DNA of 64,000 nucleotides, taken from positions 248,001 through 312,000 of the forward strand of contig JAGVLS010000018.1 in assembly GCA_020054205.1 (NCBI GenBank). The letters are read 5' to 3'. A program made the translations under genes and the position numbers. The stretch comes from Candidatus Obscuribacterales bacterium (GTDB taxonomy: Bacteria > Cyanobacteriota > Vampirovibrionia > Obscuribacterales > Obscuribacteraceae). The stretch's first letter is position 1. Every line of letters starts with the position of its first letter. The notes under the pieces were generated by a model. The model ran no database searches. It was not told the origin of the DNA and worked only from the letters and a program-made list of their open reading frames with translations. Shown piece by piece: positions 36,563-45,589 of this stretch.

Positions 36563-36696
36563 GTTAAGCGTATTTTTTATTAAATGATAGTGTTATCTCA
36601 TCGCTGGTCAGGGGATAATATTAATGTTGTTAAAATTGGGCTGGCTTATTTTTGCCTCCTTATTTACTAGTGGTTTCTGAAAGAAGTTAAGTGTGA

Positions 36697-37152
36697 ATGT
36701 CTTCCAAGCCACAACAATTTAGAAAAGGTGATGTTGTATTGGTTTCTTTTCCATATACAACAGATGAGGGCACGACACAAACAAAGCGTCGTCCAGCTGT
36801 GATTATCTCTAATGACTATAATAATGCCCGTTTGGATGATGTGTTATTAGTTCCTTTAACTAGCAATACAACTAGAGCTACTCGTGAGCCAACACAAGTT
36901 GTAATTGAAATGAATAGTGAGGAAGGTAAAGCTGGTGGGCTAAGGCTAGATAGTGTAATTGATTGCACGGTTATTGCCACAATTCCCAGAACATTATTAG
37001 TGAGCAAAATTGGTGCTTTTCCAAATGAAACAATGGAACGCATAGATATGTGTCTAATGGTAGCTTTATCTATTGGTCGTCCGGTGCGACAAGATGAAGT
37101 TGATAAACAATCCTTTCCAGAATTTGAAAACAAAAAAACTGAAAGTGTTTAG
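36697..37152 (+). CDS. MazF/PemK-family endoribonuclease toxin
   Basis: 151 aa. The N-terminal RKGDVVLVSFPYTT and KRRPAVIISNDYNN segments, then VLLVPLTSN, are the beta-barrel strands of the MazF fold. The conserved Arg in RRPA and the Thr/Ser in LTSN, both linked to catalysis in known members, are present. GGLRLDSVIDC and LVSKIGAFP complete the fold. Known members cut mRNA at short sequences and are held by a linked antitoxin. At 151 aa it is longer than classic MazF (about 110), with a charged C-terminal tail. Its neighbour at 36332 is the only antitoxin candidate. Confidence 0.85.
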   Translation: MSSKPQQFRKGDVVLVSFPYTTDEGTTQTKRRPAVIISNDYNNARLDDVLLVPLTSNTTRATREPTQVVIEMNSEEGKAGGLRLDSVIDCTVIATIPRTLLVSKIGAFPNETMERIDMCLMVALSIGRPVRQDEVDKQSFPEFENKKTESV

Positions 37153-37196
37153 TTATGGCGTTAGTTAAAGTAATAATTGAATTGGATTGGATACCA

Positions 37197-37586
37197 TTAT
37201 TTAATACTTTGACTATTGGAGCCAATAACAAAAGCAATAGCAAATTCTCTTTCATGGCTAATACTAATTTGCCAATCAGTACAGCCTAATTCACTGGCTC
37301 GCTTATTAGCTCTACCGTGCAATTTTAATACTGGTTCGCCACTTTCTTTTTTTAATACTTCTATTTCTCGAAAACTTAGTCCATACCAACCAGTACCCAA
37401 AGCTTTGGACGCTGCTTCTTTAGCAGCAAATCGGCCAGCAAGACGACTAATCAAATGTTTGTCACTGCTTGAAACGTAAGCAATTTCAGTGTCGGTCAAA
37501 ATACGTTTTAAAAAACGTATACCATATTTTTTATAAACAGAAGAAATTCTAGCAATGGATGAAATATCAGTGCCAATTTTTACCAT
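37197..37586 (-). CDS. acpS: Holo-[acyl-carrier-protein] synthase
   Basis: Attaches 4'-phosphopantetheine from CoA to acyl carrier protein. 129 aa, normal size. Metal/CoA residues are seen in GTDISSIARI (Asp) and RFAAKEAASKALGTG (Glu and Lys). The C-terminal ISISHEREFAIAFVIG is the family end. It follows folK by 11 bases on the same strand. Confidence 0.93.
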   Translation of the reverse strand: MVKIGTDISSIARISSVYKKYGIRFLKRILTDTEIAYVSSSDKHLISRLAGRFAAKEAASKALGTGWYGLSFREIEVLKKESGEPVLKLHGRANKRASELGCTDWQISISHEREFAIAFVIGSNSQSIK

Positions 37587-37597
37587 GTTTTAGAAAC

Positions 37598-38173
37598 CTA
37601 TAAATCAATACATATATCACGAGTGCCATATAAAAATACTTGCTCGGGAGCAACAAGCTCATCATGTATTTCGGCAACTGTTTTATTTAAACCAGGATGC
37701 CTCAAGTCTGGGGCAATTTCAAGTAATGGTACTAAGGCATAGGCCCGGCGTTCTATGTAAGGATGAGGTATTTTTAAATACGAAGTTTCTATTTCTTCTT
37801 CACCATAAAACAAAATATCTAAATCAATTATTCGACTTTTGATAGTACCTTCGGATGTGTCTTTATAAATTGCAAAGCTTTCATTACCAGATAATTGAGC
37901 AAGTCTTTTTTCAATTTCTTGGCAGACATTTAAAAGTTCTTTAGCGCTTAAATTTGTTTCAATATGACTAACAGCATTAACAAACCATTCAATGTATTCA
38001 GAACCAACTGGTTCTGTTTCATATAAACTTGAGCACTCGACAACTTCAATGCCTGGATAATCTTTAAGCAATTGCATGGCTTGCTGAACAAATGTAAGAC
38101 GCTCGCCATAATTAGAACCTAGCCCAATAAAGGCAGGTAGCCAGGGGTTATTTGATTTTGCTTCTTTATCCAA
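37598..38173 (-). CDS. folK: HPPK: 6-hydroxymethyl-7,8-dihydropterin pyrophosphokinase
   Basis: Transfers pyrophosphate from ATP to the pterin in folate synthesis. Motifs are GLGSNYGERLTFVQQAM, SSLYETEPVG, the metal-binding RIIDLDILFYG and HPYIERRAYALVPLLEIAP. At 191 aa it is about 30 longer than usual; an insert near GNESFAIYKDTSEGTIK precedes the RxxDLDIL motif. The start is TTG without a Shine-Dalgarno; a TATAAT hexamer at 38208-38213 on the minus strand would start the transcript about 28 bases upstream. It forms a two-gene unit with acpS. Confidence 0.92.
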   Translation of the reverse strand: MDKEAKSNNPWLPAFIGLGSNYGERLTFVQQAMQLLKDYPGIEVVECSSLYETEPVGSEYIEWFVNAVSHIETNLSAKELLNVCQEIEKRLAQLSGNESFAIYKDTSEGTIKSRIIDLDILFYGEEEIETSYLKIPHPYIERRAYALVPLLEIAPDLRHPGLNKTVAEIHDELVAPEQVFLYGTRDICIDL

Positions 38174-38252
38174 TACTATTGCCCTATTAAATATGCTTTT
38201 GACATAAATTATAGCGATAATATGACTTGTATAGATAATTCTTGATAAGTTC

Positions 38253-38942
38253 TTATGCCATTATGGCTTCAATCATGGACTTAGTATCTTTAAGTGAATC
38301 AAATAAAAAGTGTGGTTCGTGTTTCATTAGATCGGATTTTTTGGTGACGCCAGTATTTACAGCAATAGACTTAGCTTGATAATGTTTTGCACAAAGAATA
38401 TCGTTAATAGCATCTCCGATAATAACTATTTCTGAATTAACAAAAGGTTTTTGAAAATGAGTATTCGCTCGTTTATGAGCTATTTCTGGTAAATCCAAGC
38501 GGTTTGCTGAATCTGATCCAAAAGCACCAATTTCGAATTTTTCATATAAAGAAAATTGTTTAAGTTTTAGCCGGGCGCCATTTTCAATATTGCCTGTTAA
38601 TAAGCCTAAATGTGCCCAATCTGCTAATTCCAGTGATTCAAGCAATTCTAAAACGCCAATATGTAATTTGTAAGTATTGGCTTTGTTTATTTCTATTTCT
38701 AATTGTCCTAAATATAGAGGATAAATTTGATCAAAAAAGCTTTCTATTTCTGAAAGACTGTAATTTAGCTTATTAAGAGCTTCATTGAAAATTTGCGGAT
38801 CGGTTTTGCCAGAAAAACTGTGTCCTGTCAAATCCACTGGGTGTCCAAAAAATTTAGCTAATGAAAATTCTATTGCTCTTTTGCCAGCTCCATCGGAGTG
38901 AATAAGAGTTTCATCAATATCAAATAATACTAGTCTTTTCAT
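38253..38942 (-). CDS. HAD-superfamily phosphatase
   Basis: 229 aa with the four HAD motifs: nucleophile DIDETLIHSDG (first Asp attacks phosphate), LLTGN (Thr), a Lys in AHKRA, and IGDAINDILCAKH (Asp pair). The cap is helical, as in phosphoglycolate-phosphatase-like members. It hydrolyses a small phosphorylated metabolite; the substrate cannot be told. The ATG start has no clear Shine-Dalgarno. Confidence 0.85.
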   Translation of the reverse strand: MKRLVLFDIDETLIHSDGAGKRAIEFSLAKFFGHPVDLTGHSFSGKTDPQIFNEALNKLNYSLSEIESFFDQIYPLYLGQLEIEINKANTYKLHIGVLELLESLELADWAHLGLLTGNIENGARLKLKQFSLYEKFEIGAFGSDSANRLDLPEIAHKRANTHFQKPFVNSEIVIIGDAINDILCAKHYQAKSIAVNTGVTKKSDLMKHEPHFLFDSLKDTKSMIEAIMA

Positions 38943-39022
38943 ATTTTTCTTTTAAAGAATACAGTATATAATTGTACGATATATGCCAAGCAAAGGCTCT
39001 TAGGTTTTACAAAATTCATTAT

Positions 39023-39931
39023 ATGTCTCAATATTTTTTAGCTCAAAATGTGACTAATCTTTATACTAAAGCGGATTCCTCTTCGCCTGTTGCAACGCAG
39101 GCAATTCTAGGAGCTAAGTTTTTTTCTTCGCATGAAGAATCAGATTTTGTTTTAGTAAAAGGAGAAGATAATTATAGCGGCTGGATTCGAAAAGCAGTTT
39201 TATTTCCAGCTTGGCATACAGATAAATTAGAGCGCAAAACAGTAACAAAATTATTTGTAGAGGTATATACCCAACCAAATGAATTTTCTGATTTACTCAC
39301 TAAAGTAGTCGTTTCAACTGAATTATTTTTGGATTTGGATTTTAAGGACAAGCATTTTTATCAAATAGTTTTGCCGGACAAAAAAATTGGCTATGTTAAT
39401 AAGGCATGTTTTGATGTGACTGGTAATGGTTTTTTTCAATATCGATCTCTTATGAATGAAAAAAATTGGGGTAAAATGTCTACTGCTGAACGGCAATTAT
39501 TCATTAGTGAACTTGGTGAAAAAGTTGTTTTTAACGCAAGGCGCTTAATTGGTGTTCCTTATTTGTGGGGTGGATGTACTCCTTTTGGTATTGATTGTTC
39601 GGGACTAGTGCAATTGTGTTTTAAATTATCTGGTTTGCAATTACTACGCGATGCTGATATACAGTTTTGTGATAAGCGCTTTCTTCGCATTGAAGAAGGA
39701 AAAACTTTTGAGCAAGCTCAATTTGTTCGAGGTGACATAGTTGTATTTGGTGACAAAAAAAATAATCAAATAACCCATACTGGCTTAACATTAGCAGATG
39801 GTCGTTTTATCCATTCAAAAGGTGGTTTTGGCGTGAGAATAGATTCGTGTTCAGACGAATATTTCAATCAAATATATATGGGAGCTATTCGTCTTTCGTG
39901 TAATGCCGACATTAATCATCAAGAAAAATAA
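39023..39931 (+). CDS. NlpC/P60 cysteine peptidase with N-terminal SH3-like domains
   Basis: 302 aa from this ATG; a longer in-frame start at 38972 adds 17 poorly fitting residues. Residues 1-140 form two SH3b-like domains (VTNLYTKADSSSPVATQAILGAKFF, then EVYTQPNEFSDLLTKVV). The catalytic domain has YLWGGCTPFGIDCSGLVQLCF with the nucleophilic Cys, RGDIVVFGD, and ITHTGLTLADGRFIHSKG with the catalytic His residues. The layout matches YkfC-like gamma-D-glutamyl-diamino-acid endopeptidases, which cleave murein peptides in the cytoplasm. No signal peptide is seen, in agreement. TATAAT at 38967-38972 may be its -10. It overlaps dppA tail to tail by 13 bases. Confidence 0.88.
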   Translation: MSQYFLAQNVTNLYTKADSSSPVATQAILGAKFFSSHEESDFVLVKGEDNYSGWIRKAVLFPAWHTDKLERKTVTKLFVEVYTQPNEFSDLLTKVVVSTELFLDLDFKDKHFYQIVLPDKKIGYVNKACFDVTGNGFFQYRSLMNEKNWGKMSTAERQLFISELGEKVVFNARRLIGVPYLWGGCTPFGIDCSGLVQLCFKLSGLQLLRDADIQFCDKRFLRIEEGKTFEQAQFVRGDIVVFGDKKNNQITHTGLTLADGRFIHSKGGFGVRIDSCSDEYFNQIYMGAIRLSCNADINHQEK

Positions 39932-40755
39932 GGATCGCGACGACTAGCGCCAATAGCGCCAATAGCTAACATTGTCTGAAATAATTTGCTGTAATCGCTA
40001 TTTGATATTTCAATATCACGATCGGAAATTCTTTTTACAATTGGTAGAAGCTCTGCTCCGTCGGCCATACATGGATCTACAAAAGATAATGTAATTGTGG
40101 ATGGGCTAGGGGGTTTGAAGAGACGCCACGACTTTGGATTTTTAAGAGCTTCTTCTGCTTTGGCTTTTACTTGTTGTAGAATTTGTGAGCTAGGAAATAA
40201 ATTAGCTGCATATCTAGAAATTGATTGTTTTACTGCTACGTGTGGAATTGTTCCTATTAAATCTGATAATTCTTTGCAGACGGTATCGTCGCCAGTAATA
40301 AGAGCTACAGGAGTACCAAACCAGCCAGCTAGAGCAGCATTTAGCCCAGCTTCCCCTACCGATACGTTATTTAGTTTTACATCTAAAAATACTTGTGCTC
40401 TATATGTATGACTTAATACGCCTTTTGCTGTTCCTGCTTTAGCATGGTAACCAACAAAGCAAGCAGCATCAAAGTTGTCATTGACACCAGTTACCATTGA
40501 ATGTGATTTGTGCCAACCAGAGATCAATTTGCATTTAGGATGCAACATTTCTGTTTTTAAATTGAGCATACTCCAATGGGAATCATTGACGAGAATCTCA
40601 CTTGCTCCCCCTGCCAAAAGTCCTTCAACGACAGCATTAGTTTCTAGATGCATAAGTTCGGTTGCTCGAGCGTATCCAGGTTCGCCAGGTTGCGTTTGGC
40701 TTGAATGTACAATGCCATGTATACCTTCTAAATCTACAGATAAATATATACGCAT
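39919..40755 (-). CDS. dppA: M55 D-aminopeptidase
   Basis: 278 aa. Zinc-binding family features are SVDLEGIHGIV at the start (Asp-x-Glu), VNDSHWSMLN (Asp and His) and FVGYHAKAGTAKGVLSHTY with its His residues. The catalytic region VGEAGLNAALAGWFGTPVALITGDD follows. In Bacillus DppA cuts D-Ala-containing dipeptides. Together with the facing NlpC/P60 gene it could recycle or scavenge cell-wall peptides. It has an ATG start and is on the strand opposite to its neighbour, so they are not an operon. Confidence 0.9.
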   Translation of the reverse strand: MRIYLSVDLEGIHGIVHSSQTQPGEPGYARATELMHLETNAVVEGLLAGGASEILVNDSHWSMLNLKTEMLHPKCKLISGWHKSHSMVTGVNDNFDAACFVGYHAKAGTAKGVLSHTYRAQVFLDVKLNNVSVGEAGLNAALAGWFGTPVALITGDDTVCKELSDLIGTIPHVAVKQSISRYAANLFPSSQILQQVKAKAEEALKNPKSWRLFKPPSPSTITLSFVDPCMADGAELLPIVKRISDRDIEISNSDYSKLFQTMLAIGAIGASRRDPYFS

Positions 40756-40794
40756 GCCAAATCCTCAATCAAAAATGGTTTGCTGTTAAGCTTA

Positions 40795-43545
40795 CTATAA
40801 AATTACGTTGTCTTTGCTGTTTTTTGCAGTTTCATTATGTGTGCTTGAAATGGGTTGATCACACATATGCACTCGATTGCGTCCTAAGCGCTTGGCAATA
40901 TAAAGTGCTTGATCAGCTACTTCAATTAACTCTGCTGAATTCTTTGCATGATTAGGAAAAATTGCAGCTCCAATAGAAGCAGAAATGAACCCTAAATGTG
41001 GAACTGGGGTACGGTTAATACTTGTTCTTAAACGTTCGGCGATACGGGATACTTCCAATAATGAAGTATCAGGCAAAATAACAGCAAATTCTTCTCCGCC
41101 ATATCGGCTGGCTGTATCCCCACTTCTTAAAATGCTCTTTAGAACACTGGCAATTTCTCTAATAGCAGCATCTCCAATTGGATGACCAAGAGTGTCATTA
41201 ATTTGTTTTAGATGATCTAAGTCAATCATTAATAAGCCACATAGTGCTGATTTACGCTGTGCTCTGCTTAATTCTTCGTGTAAACGATTTTTGAAATAAA
41301 CATGATTGTACAAACCAGTCAATCCATCGGTAATAGCTTGTTGACGTACTTGAGCAAACAGTTCTGCATGTGAAATAGCAACTGCCAGTTGATCGGCTAC
41401 AGCAGCAATTAAATGTACTTCTGATGGAGTCCAATCTCTTTTATTTGTACATTGATGAATAATCAAAATACCCAATAAGCGATCATCTCTTAACAGTGGT
41501 GCGGCAATCAAAGATTTACTTCCAACAACATCTAAAAATTGGCGATAAGCAAACGTGCGCTTGTCTGTTTTTATATCAGTAACGACAGCAATAGGAGGTT
41601 CTCTAAGAAGAATATTTCTTTTGTTGTGACCAAATTCTTTTAAAGCAGTCAAATCAATGCCTAGTATTGAATTGTATTCTTTAAAGTTTATAGAATCAGG
41701 ATTGAAGTCTAATTTGCCACCGTAAAGACTTAAGCCTTTTTTAGAATCAAAACCGCTGCCATAATATTCATGGGTAATTATAAGTGGGCCAGCTTGATGT
41801 GGTTGAGCTATTTGGCAATAATCCACTGAAAGTGCTCGTCCTAGCTCTGAAGTAACGGTACTCAATATTGTATCGGCATCAAGGGAGCTTCTTATTGATT
41901 GCACAATGCGATTAATAAGAAATTCTTGCTCAGCAAGTGTTTTTGTCCTAGCAAACAAATTGGCATTGCTCATGGCTAAAGCCACATGGCGTGCTATCGC
42001 TTCTACAAGCTCTAACTCTGGATCTAACCATGTTCTTCGTGCATCACATTGATGAACTAATATCATACCGACTGGTTCTTCTTGCAAAATAATCGGACAG
42101 GCAATTAAAGATTTTATTGACTGCCAGTCAGTATGTAGGCTTTCTTCTTGTTCAAATAAAGGACCTAATGTATTATCGTCCACAATATCTAAAGACAATA
42201 TTGCAGATTGCTTGAGAATTAGTTTGAGAATACTATTTTCAGTAATAATAATAGAACGATTTTTTAAAGATGTACCAGCTTTGTTAGGATTCCACCAGAC
42301 ATAGTTGAATTCAAGATTTTCGTTTATACTTTTAGTATGTCTATCAAGCAAAGCTAAACAACATCTACTTGCTGATAACGCTCTACCTAATTCAGATACG
42401 GTAGTGTTAAGTATTTGGTCTAAATCAAGAGATTGTCTAATTGATTCAGAGATTTTTTCAACCATATATTTGTGTTCTTGATTGAGCTCAAGATTTATAG
42501 CCATTTGATTGAATGCTCTTGCCAAAAGTCCGAGCTCTCCACCTGCGTTAGAGCTTACGCGCTTGGTTAAATCTCCTCTGCCAATTGCAATTGCTTCTTT
42601 TACCAATTGTTTTATAGGTCCGGTAAAATGACTTGTGACAGTGTATGCCAATATTATTGAAAATGTTATCGCCAATAAAATCAAAATTGTAAGCATAACC
42701 AAGCGGTCATAAGACGAGCCATGCAAGATATGTGTAGGCACGCCAACTATTACTAACCAGCCAACATTTGGAATTTCATCAAATGCATAAGTGCGTAATA
42801 TAGAATCAGCTATTCCTATTGTTTCAATTGTGCCAGGTTTTGACTTCTTAGCAGCTTGAACAGTATGTGCGTTAGAAAAATCTTTTCCCAACCACCTTTC
42901 ATTTTCTAGAGTTCTTGCTAGTACTCGGCTATTGCTATCGAGAACGGCAACAACAGATCCTTCTTGTTCGCCTAGTCCCATAAATAATTTCAAGATAGAT
43001 TTTGGTTTAACTGAAGCAACAAGTATATTTTTGATTTTCTTTTTTTGAAAAACGGGAGCCGTAATTAAAACACAAGGAGTTTTAGTAAAAGGACAAAGCA
43101 TATAGTCTGAAATGCTAGGCTTACCTGTTACAATGACATTACTTATGATTGGTAATAACTGAGAATAAGGTATTTTTGTGCTTTTATTTCTACTTGTGAC
43201 TAAAACATTACCTTTTGTGTCTACTAGGGCTAATAAATTCCAGTCTGGCTCGAGATGGGCTTCTGTTGCAAGCAATGTATTTATTTGTGGTAATTTTTCT
43301 AAGGTTAAAACTGGTAACAGTGCTAGCGCTTCTAATTTTTGCTCTTGATGTTTAACCCATTGGTTTAGACTTTTGGCAGCAATTTTGTTTTGCCATAAAA
43401 TTGTTTTGGATGCTGTATGAGTTAGGTTTTGATATTCTTTGGCAATAATCAAAGCAAACATCAGCACTAATGGAGTAGCAGTAGCTAAACAAAGTAGAAA
43501 TAGCCTAGCGCGAATATTTAAGTTTGATGAATAAAGGTTATTCAC
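40795..43545 (-). CDS. Membrane-bound diguanylate cyclase (Cache-HAMP-GAF-GAF-GGDEF)
   Basis: 916 aa. Span 1 is near 15-35, a large Cache-like extracellular sensor at about 40-280, span 2 near 285-308 and HAMP to about 360. Two GAF domains follow, each starting with a similar LDQILNTTVSELGRALSASRCCL or LDADTILSTVTSELGRALSVDYCQI motif, at about 380-540 and 550-725. The GGDEF domain is at 740-900. The active site is YGGEEFAVILPD, and an RSGD five residues before it is an intact inhibitory I-site. It should make cyclic-di-GMP and respond to external and cytoplasmic signals. The start is GTG. No EAL phosphodiesterase is nearby. Confidence 0.92.
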   Translation of the reverse strand: MNNLYSSNLNIRARLFLLCLATATPLVLMFALIIAKEYQNLTHTASKTILWQNKIAAKSLNQWVKHQEQKLEALALLPVLTLEKLPQINTLLATEAHLEPDWNLLALVDTKGNVLVTSRNKSTKIPYSQLLPIISNVIVTGKPSISDYMLCPFTKTPCVLITAPVFQKKKIKNILVASVKPKSILKLFMGLGEQEGSVVAVLDSNSRVLARTLENERWLGKDFSNAHTVQAAKKSKPGTIETIGIADSILRTYAFDEIPNVGWLVIVGVPTHILHGSSYDRLVMLTILILLAITFSIILAYTVTSHFTGPIKQLVKEAIAIGRGDLTKRVSSNAGGELGLLARAFNQMAINLELNQEHKYMVEKISESIRQSLDLDQILNTTVSELGRALSASRCCLALLDRHTKSINENLEFNYVWWNPNKAGTSLKNRSIIITENSILKLILKQSAILSLDIVDDNTLGPLFEQEESLHTDWQSIKSLIACPIILQEEPVGMILVHQCDARRTWLDPELELVEAIARHVALAMSNANLFARTKTLAEQEFLINRIVQSIRSSLDADTILSTVTSELGRALSVDYCQIAQPHQAGPLIITHEYYGSGFDSKKGLSLYGGKLDFNPDSINFKEYNSILGIDLTALKEFGHNKRNILLREPPIAVVTDIKTDKRTFAYRQFLDVVGSKSLIAAPLLRDDRLLGILIIHQCTNKRDWTPSEVHLIAAVADQLAVAISHAELFAQVRQQAITDGLTGLYNHVYFKNRLHEELSRAQRKSALCGLLMIDLDHLKQINDTLGHPIGDAAIREIASVLKSILRSGDTASRYGGEEFAVILPDTSLLEVSRIAERLRTSINRTPVPHLGFISASIGAAIFPNHAKNSAELIEVADQALYIAKRLGRNRVHMCDQPISSTHNETAKNSKDNVIL

Positions 43546-43710
43546 AAGAGGTATTTGCCTTTTATACTGCTTAGAAAATAATGTGCAAACGATCCTAGAT
43601 CCTCAAATTATAATTGATTTATTAGAGAATCAAAGGGGCTTTTTGTCATTGTGTAACTTAATAAGAAAACCTTAGAATAAGATCAATGCAATTATTAGTA
43701 AAAGCTTAGA

Positions 43711-44256
43711 ATGGTACAAAGTCTCAAACAATCCCTTATTCAAATTCGGCTCAAAGTTTTTGGGGCCGCAATGTTAGTGTCCGGTCTTTGTACGGTTGGC
43801 TTATGTTTGATGCCTATTTTATTTGCTAATTCGGTATGCCAATCTGTTTTTGCTAATGAGCAGCAAGAAAAATTTTTTTTTGATTTGTTTGGACTTATAG
43901 GTGGTGCTTGGCTTATTGTTTTTATTTGTGCCATTAATAATTGGGGAGCAATGGCTAAAGTTGGTCAATGGCTAGGAATTATTCTTCTTTGTTTAAATCA
44001 AGTAACTGTAATTGAATTGTTTAAAATATTGTTTGATTATCATGTGAGCTTCTTAAATGGACTGTGGTTGGTGCCTTTTGTACTAGAGCTATATTTACTT
44101 GGTTCTTATTTTGGTTTTTTTACTATGCCAGCATTAGCACAAAAAGGTAACAAAACACTTACTGGCTTGGGAACTTTGGTTTTGTTGCTGCCACTTTTAC
44201 TAGCTAAAGATCAAATTGTGCAAGGAAGTCATTATTTATTTGGCTTATTCTATTAA
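43711..44256 (+). CDS. Integral membrane protein of unknown function
   Basis: 181 aa with about five hydrophobic spans (from LKVFGAAMLVSGLCTVGLCLMPILF to TLVLLLPLLLAKDQIVQ). No family is recognised and there are no charged catalytic motifs. It is divergent from the GGDEF gene and overlaps the convergent TPR membrane gene by four bases. No Shine-Dalgarno precedes the ATG. Confidence 0.6.
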   Translation: MVQSLKQSLIQIRLKVFGAAMLVSGLCTVGLCLMPILFANSVCQSVFANEQQEKFFFDLFGLIGGAWLIVFICAINNWGAMAKVGQWLGIILLCLNQVTVIELFKILFDYHVSFLNGLWLVPFVLELYLLGSYFGFFTMPALAQKGNKTLTGLGTLVLLLPLLLAKDQIVQGSHYLFGLFY

Positions 44257-45476
44257 ACTTTTGAATAAGTGTGCTTTGTTGGTTTTTTTGCAATTTGTTC
44301 TTGTTTTTCGACTAAGGCTAATACTTGCTCAAAATCTAGTGGAATTTTGTTTTCTAAGTCCATGTCTAGCCCTTTCCCCAAGGCTAATAATATTTCTTCT
44401 TGAGCTGCTTTCTTTTTGCCTCTTTGCATAAATACATCAACTTTTACTATGCGAGCAATAACAGAAGAATCATCAAATTCTAGAGCACGATCTGAGGCGT
44501 TAAGAGCACCTTCTAGATCTTTATCAGCTACAGCAGATAACGCTGCAGCACTCAAGAAAATAGCTTTCAATATTGCATCTGAATGTATATGGTCGCTTAA
44601 AGCAATAAAAGATTTTTGTGCATCTTTAAAATTACGTTTGAAATAACTTAAATAAGCAAACAGGAAACGACAATGCAATGATTCTGATGAAATTGAACGT
44701 AATTTATTTAGTTGAGCTTGTGCCTTATCAGGTAAACCAGCTTGACTGTATAGTATTGCTAAAGTAGATATGAGCTTTAGATTGTTTGGACTGTCTTGCA
44801 ATATATCCAATGTTTGTTTTAGTTTTAGGGCAATTTGTGGACGACTCAAACCAGCAAAAATAAGACGAAGTTTTTCGCTTCTTATTGTAAGTAAGAATAA
44901 TATTGCTGCAATGCTAGTGGATATAAAAATTGTTATACACGTATCGTTTGGTAGCAATGCTGTTAGATGCCACAATGAACTAGGTAGTCCTAAAAAGGCA
45001 ATTGTGGGTTCTATAATTAAACATGCAAACAAAATAAATACTGACGAATAACCAATTAAAGTTGCAAGATATGGATGTGGACGAAAAATAAGAGCAGGTA
45101 AAATTATTAGCGCAATAAAAATCTGCACAAGAAATCCAGCTAAAAATGAAATCAAAATACTTTCAGTATTTAGATCAACAATATTCAAGCTATACCAGAG
45201 CAAGCTATAAAATGAACTCTGAACATGCCCACCCAAATACCCACAAATGGTTGTTGTAGTTTTTAGACTGGCATATTGAATTAATGGATAAATAACAAAT
45301 AGTGTTAGACGGAAAATAAATGCTCTATCTTCGTCATTTAGATCTTCTTGTTTTAAACGTTCTCGATTAGTCCAAATATTATATAAAGTACTAATTGTTA
45401 CTAATATAACAACTGCACCTATTATTGATAGATAAAGCTTAGGCATAACTAATTCTGACATGTGTAGAGAAGTCAT
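44253..45476 (-). CDS. Membrane protein with C-terminal TPR repeats
   Basis: 407 aa. The N-terminal half has five or six hydrophobic spans (first LYLSIIGAVVILVTISTLYNIW). From about 225 the cytoplasmic part contains TPR units, for example LISTLAILYSQAGLPDKAQAQLNKL and CRFLFAYLSYFKRNFKDAQKSFIAL, with a final KGLDMDLENKIPLDFEQVLALVEKQ. It probably recruits a partner to the membrane; function unknown. Nearby in-frame ATGs at 45461 and 45446 are alternative starts. Confidence 0.6.
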   Translation of the reverse strand: MTSLHMSELVMPKLYLSIIGAVVILVTISTLYNIWTNRERLKQEDLNDEDRAFIFRLTLFVIYPLIQYASLKTTTTICGYLGGHVQSSFYSLLWYSLNIVDLNTESILISFLAGFLVQIFIALIILPALIFRPHPYLATLIGYSSVFILFACLIIEPTIAFLGLPSSLWHLTALLPNDTCITIFISTSIAAILFLLTIRSEKLRLIFAGLSRPQIALKLKQTLDILQDSPNNLKLISTLAILYSQAGLPDKAQAQLNKLRSISSESLHCRFLFAYLSYFKRNFKDAQKSFIALSDHIHSDAILKAIFLSAAALSAVADKDLEGALNASDRALEFDDSSVIARIVKVDVFMQRGKKKAAQEEILLALGKGLDMDLENKIPLDFEQVLALVEKQEQIAKKPTKHTYSKV

Positions 45477-45589
45477 TATAGAGATGAAAGCAGGTTTTAG
45501 CCTGAAAGAAAGTTATTGATAAACTCTTTATAGATTAATACTCACGAAATTGGGAATGTTAAGTTTAAATAGGAGGGAGAAAGTACTAC

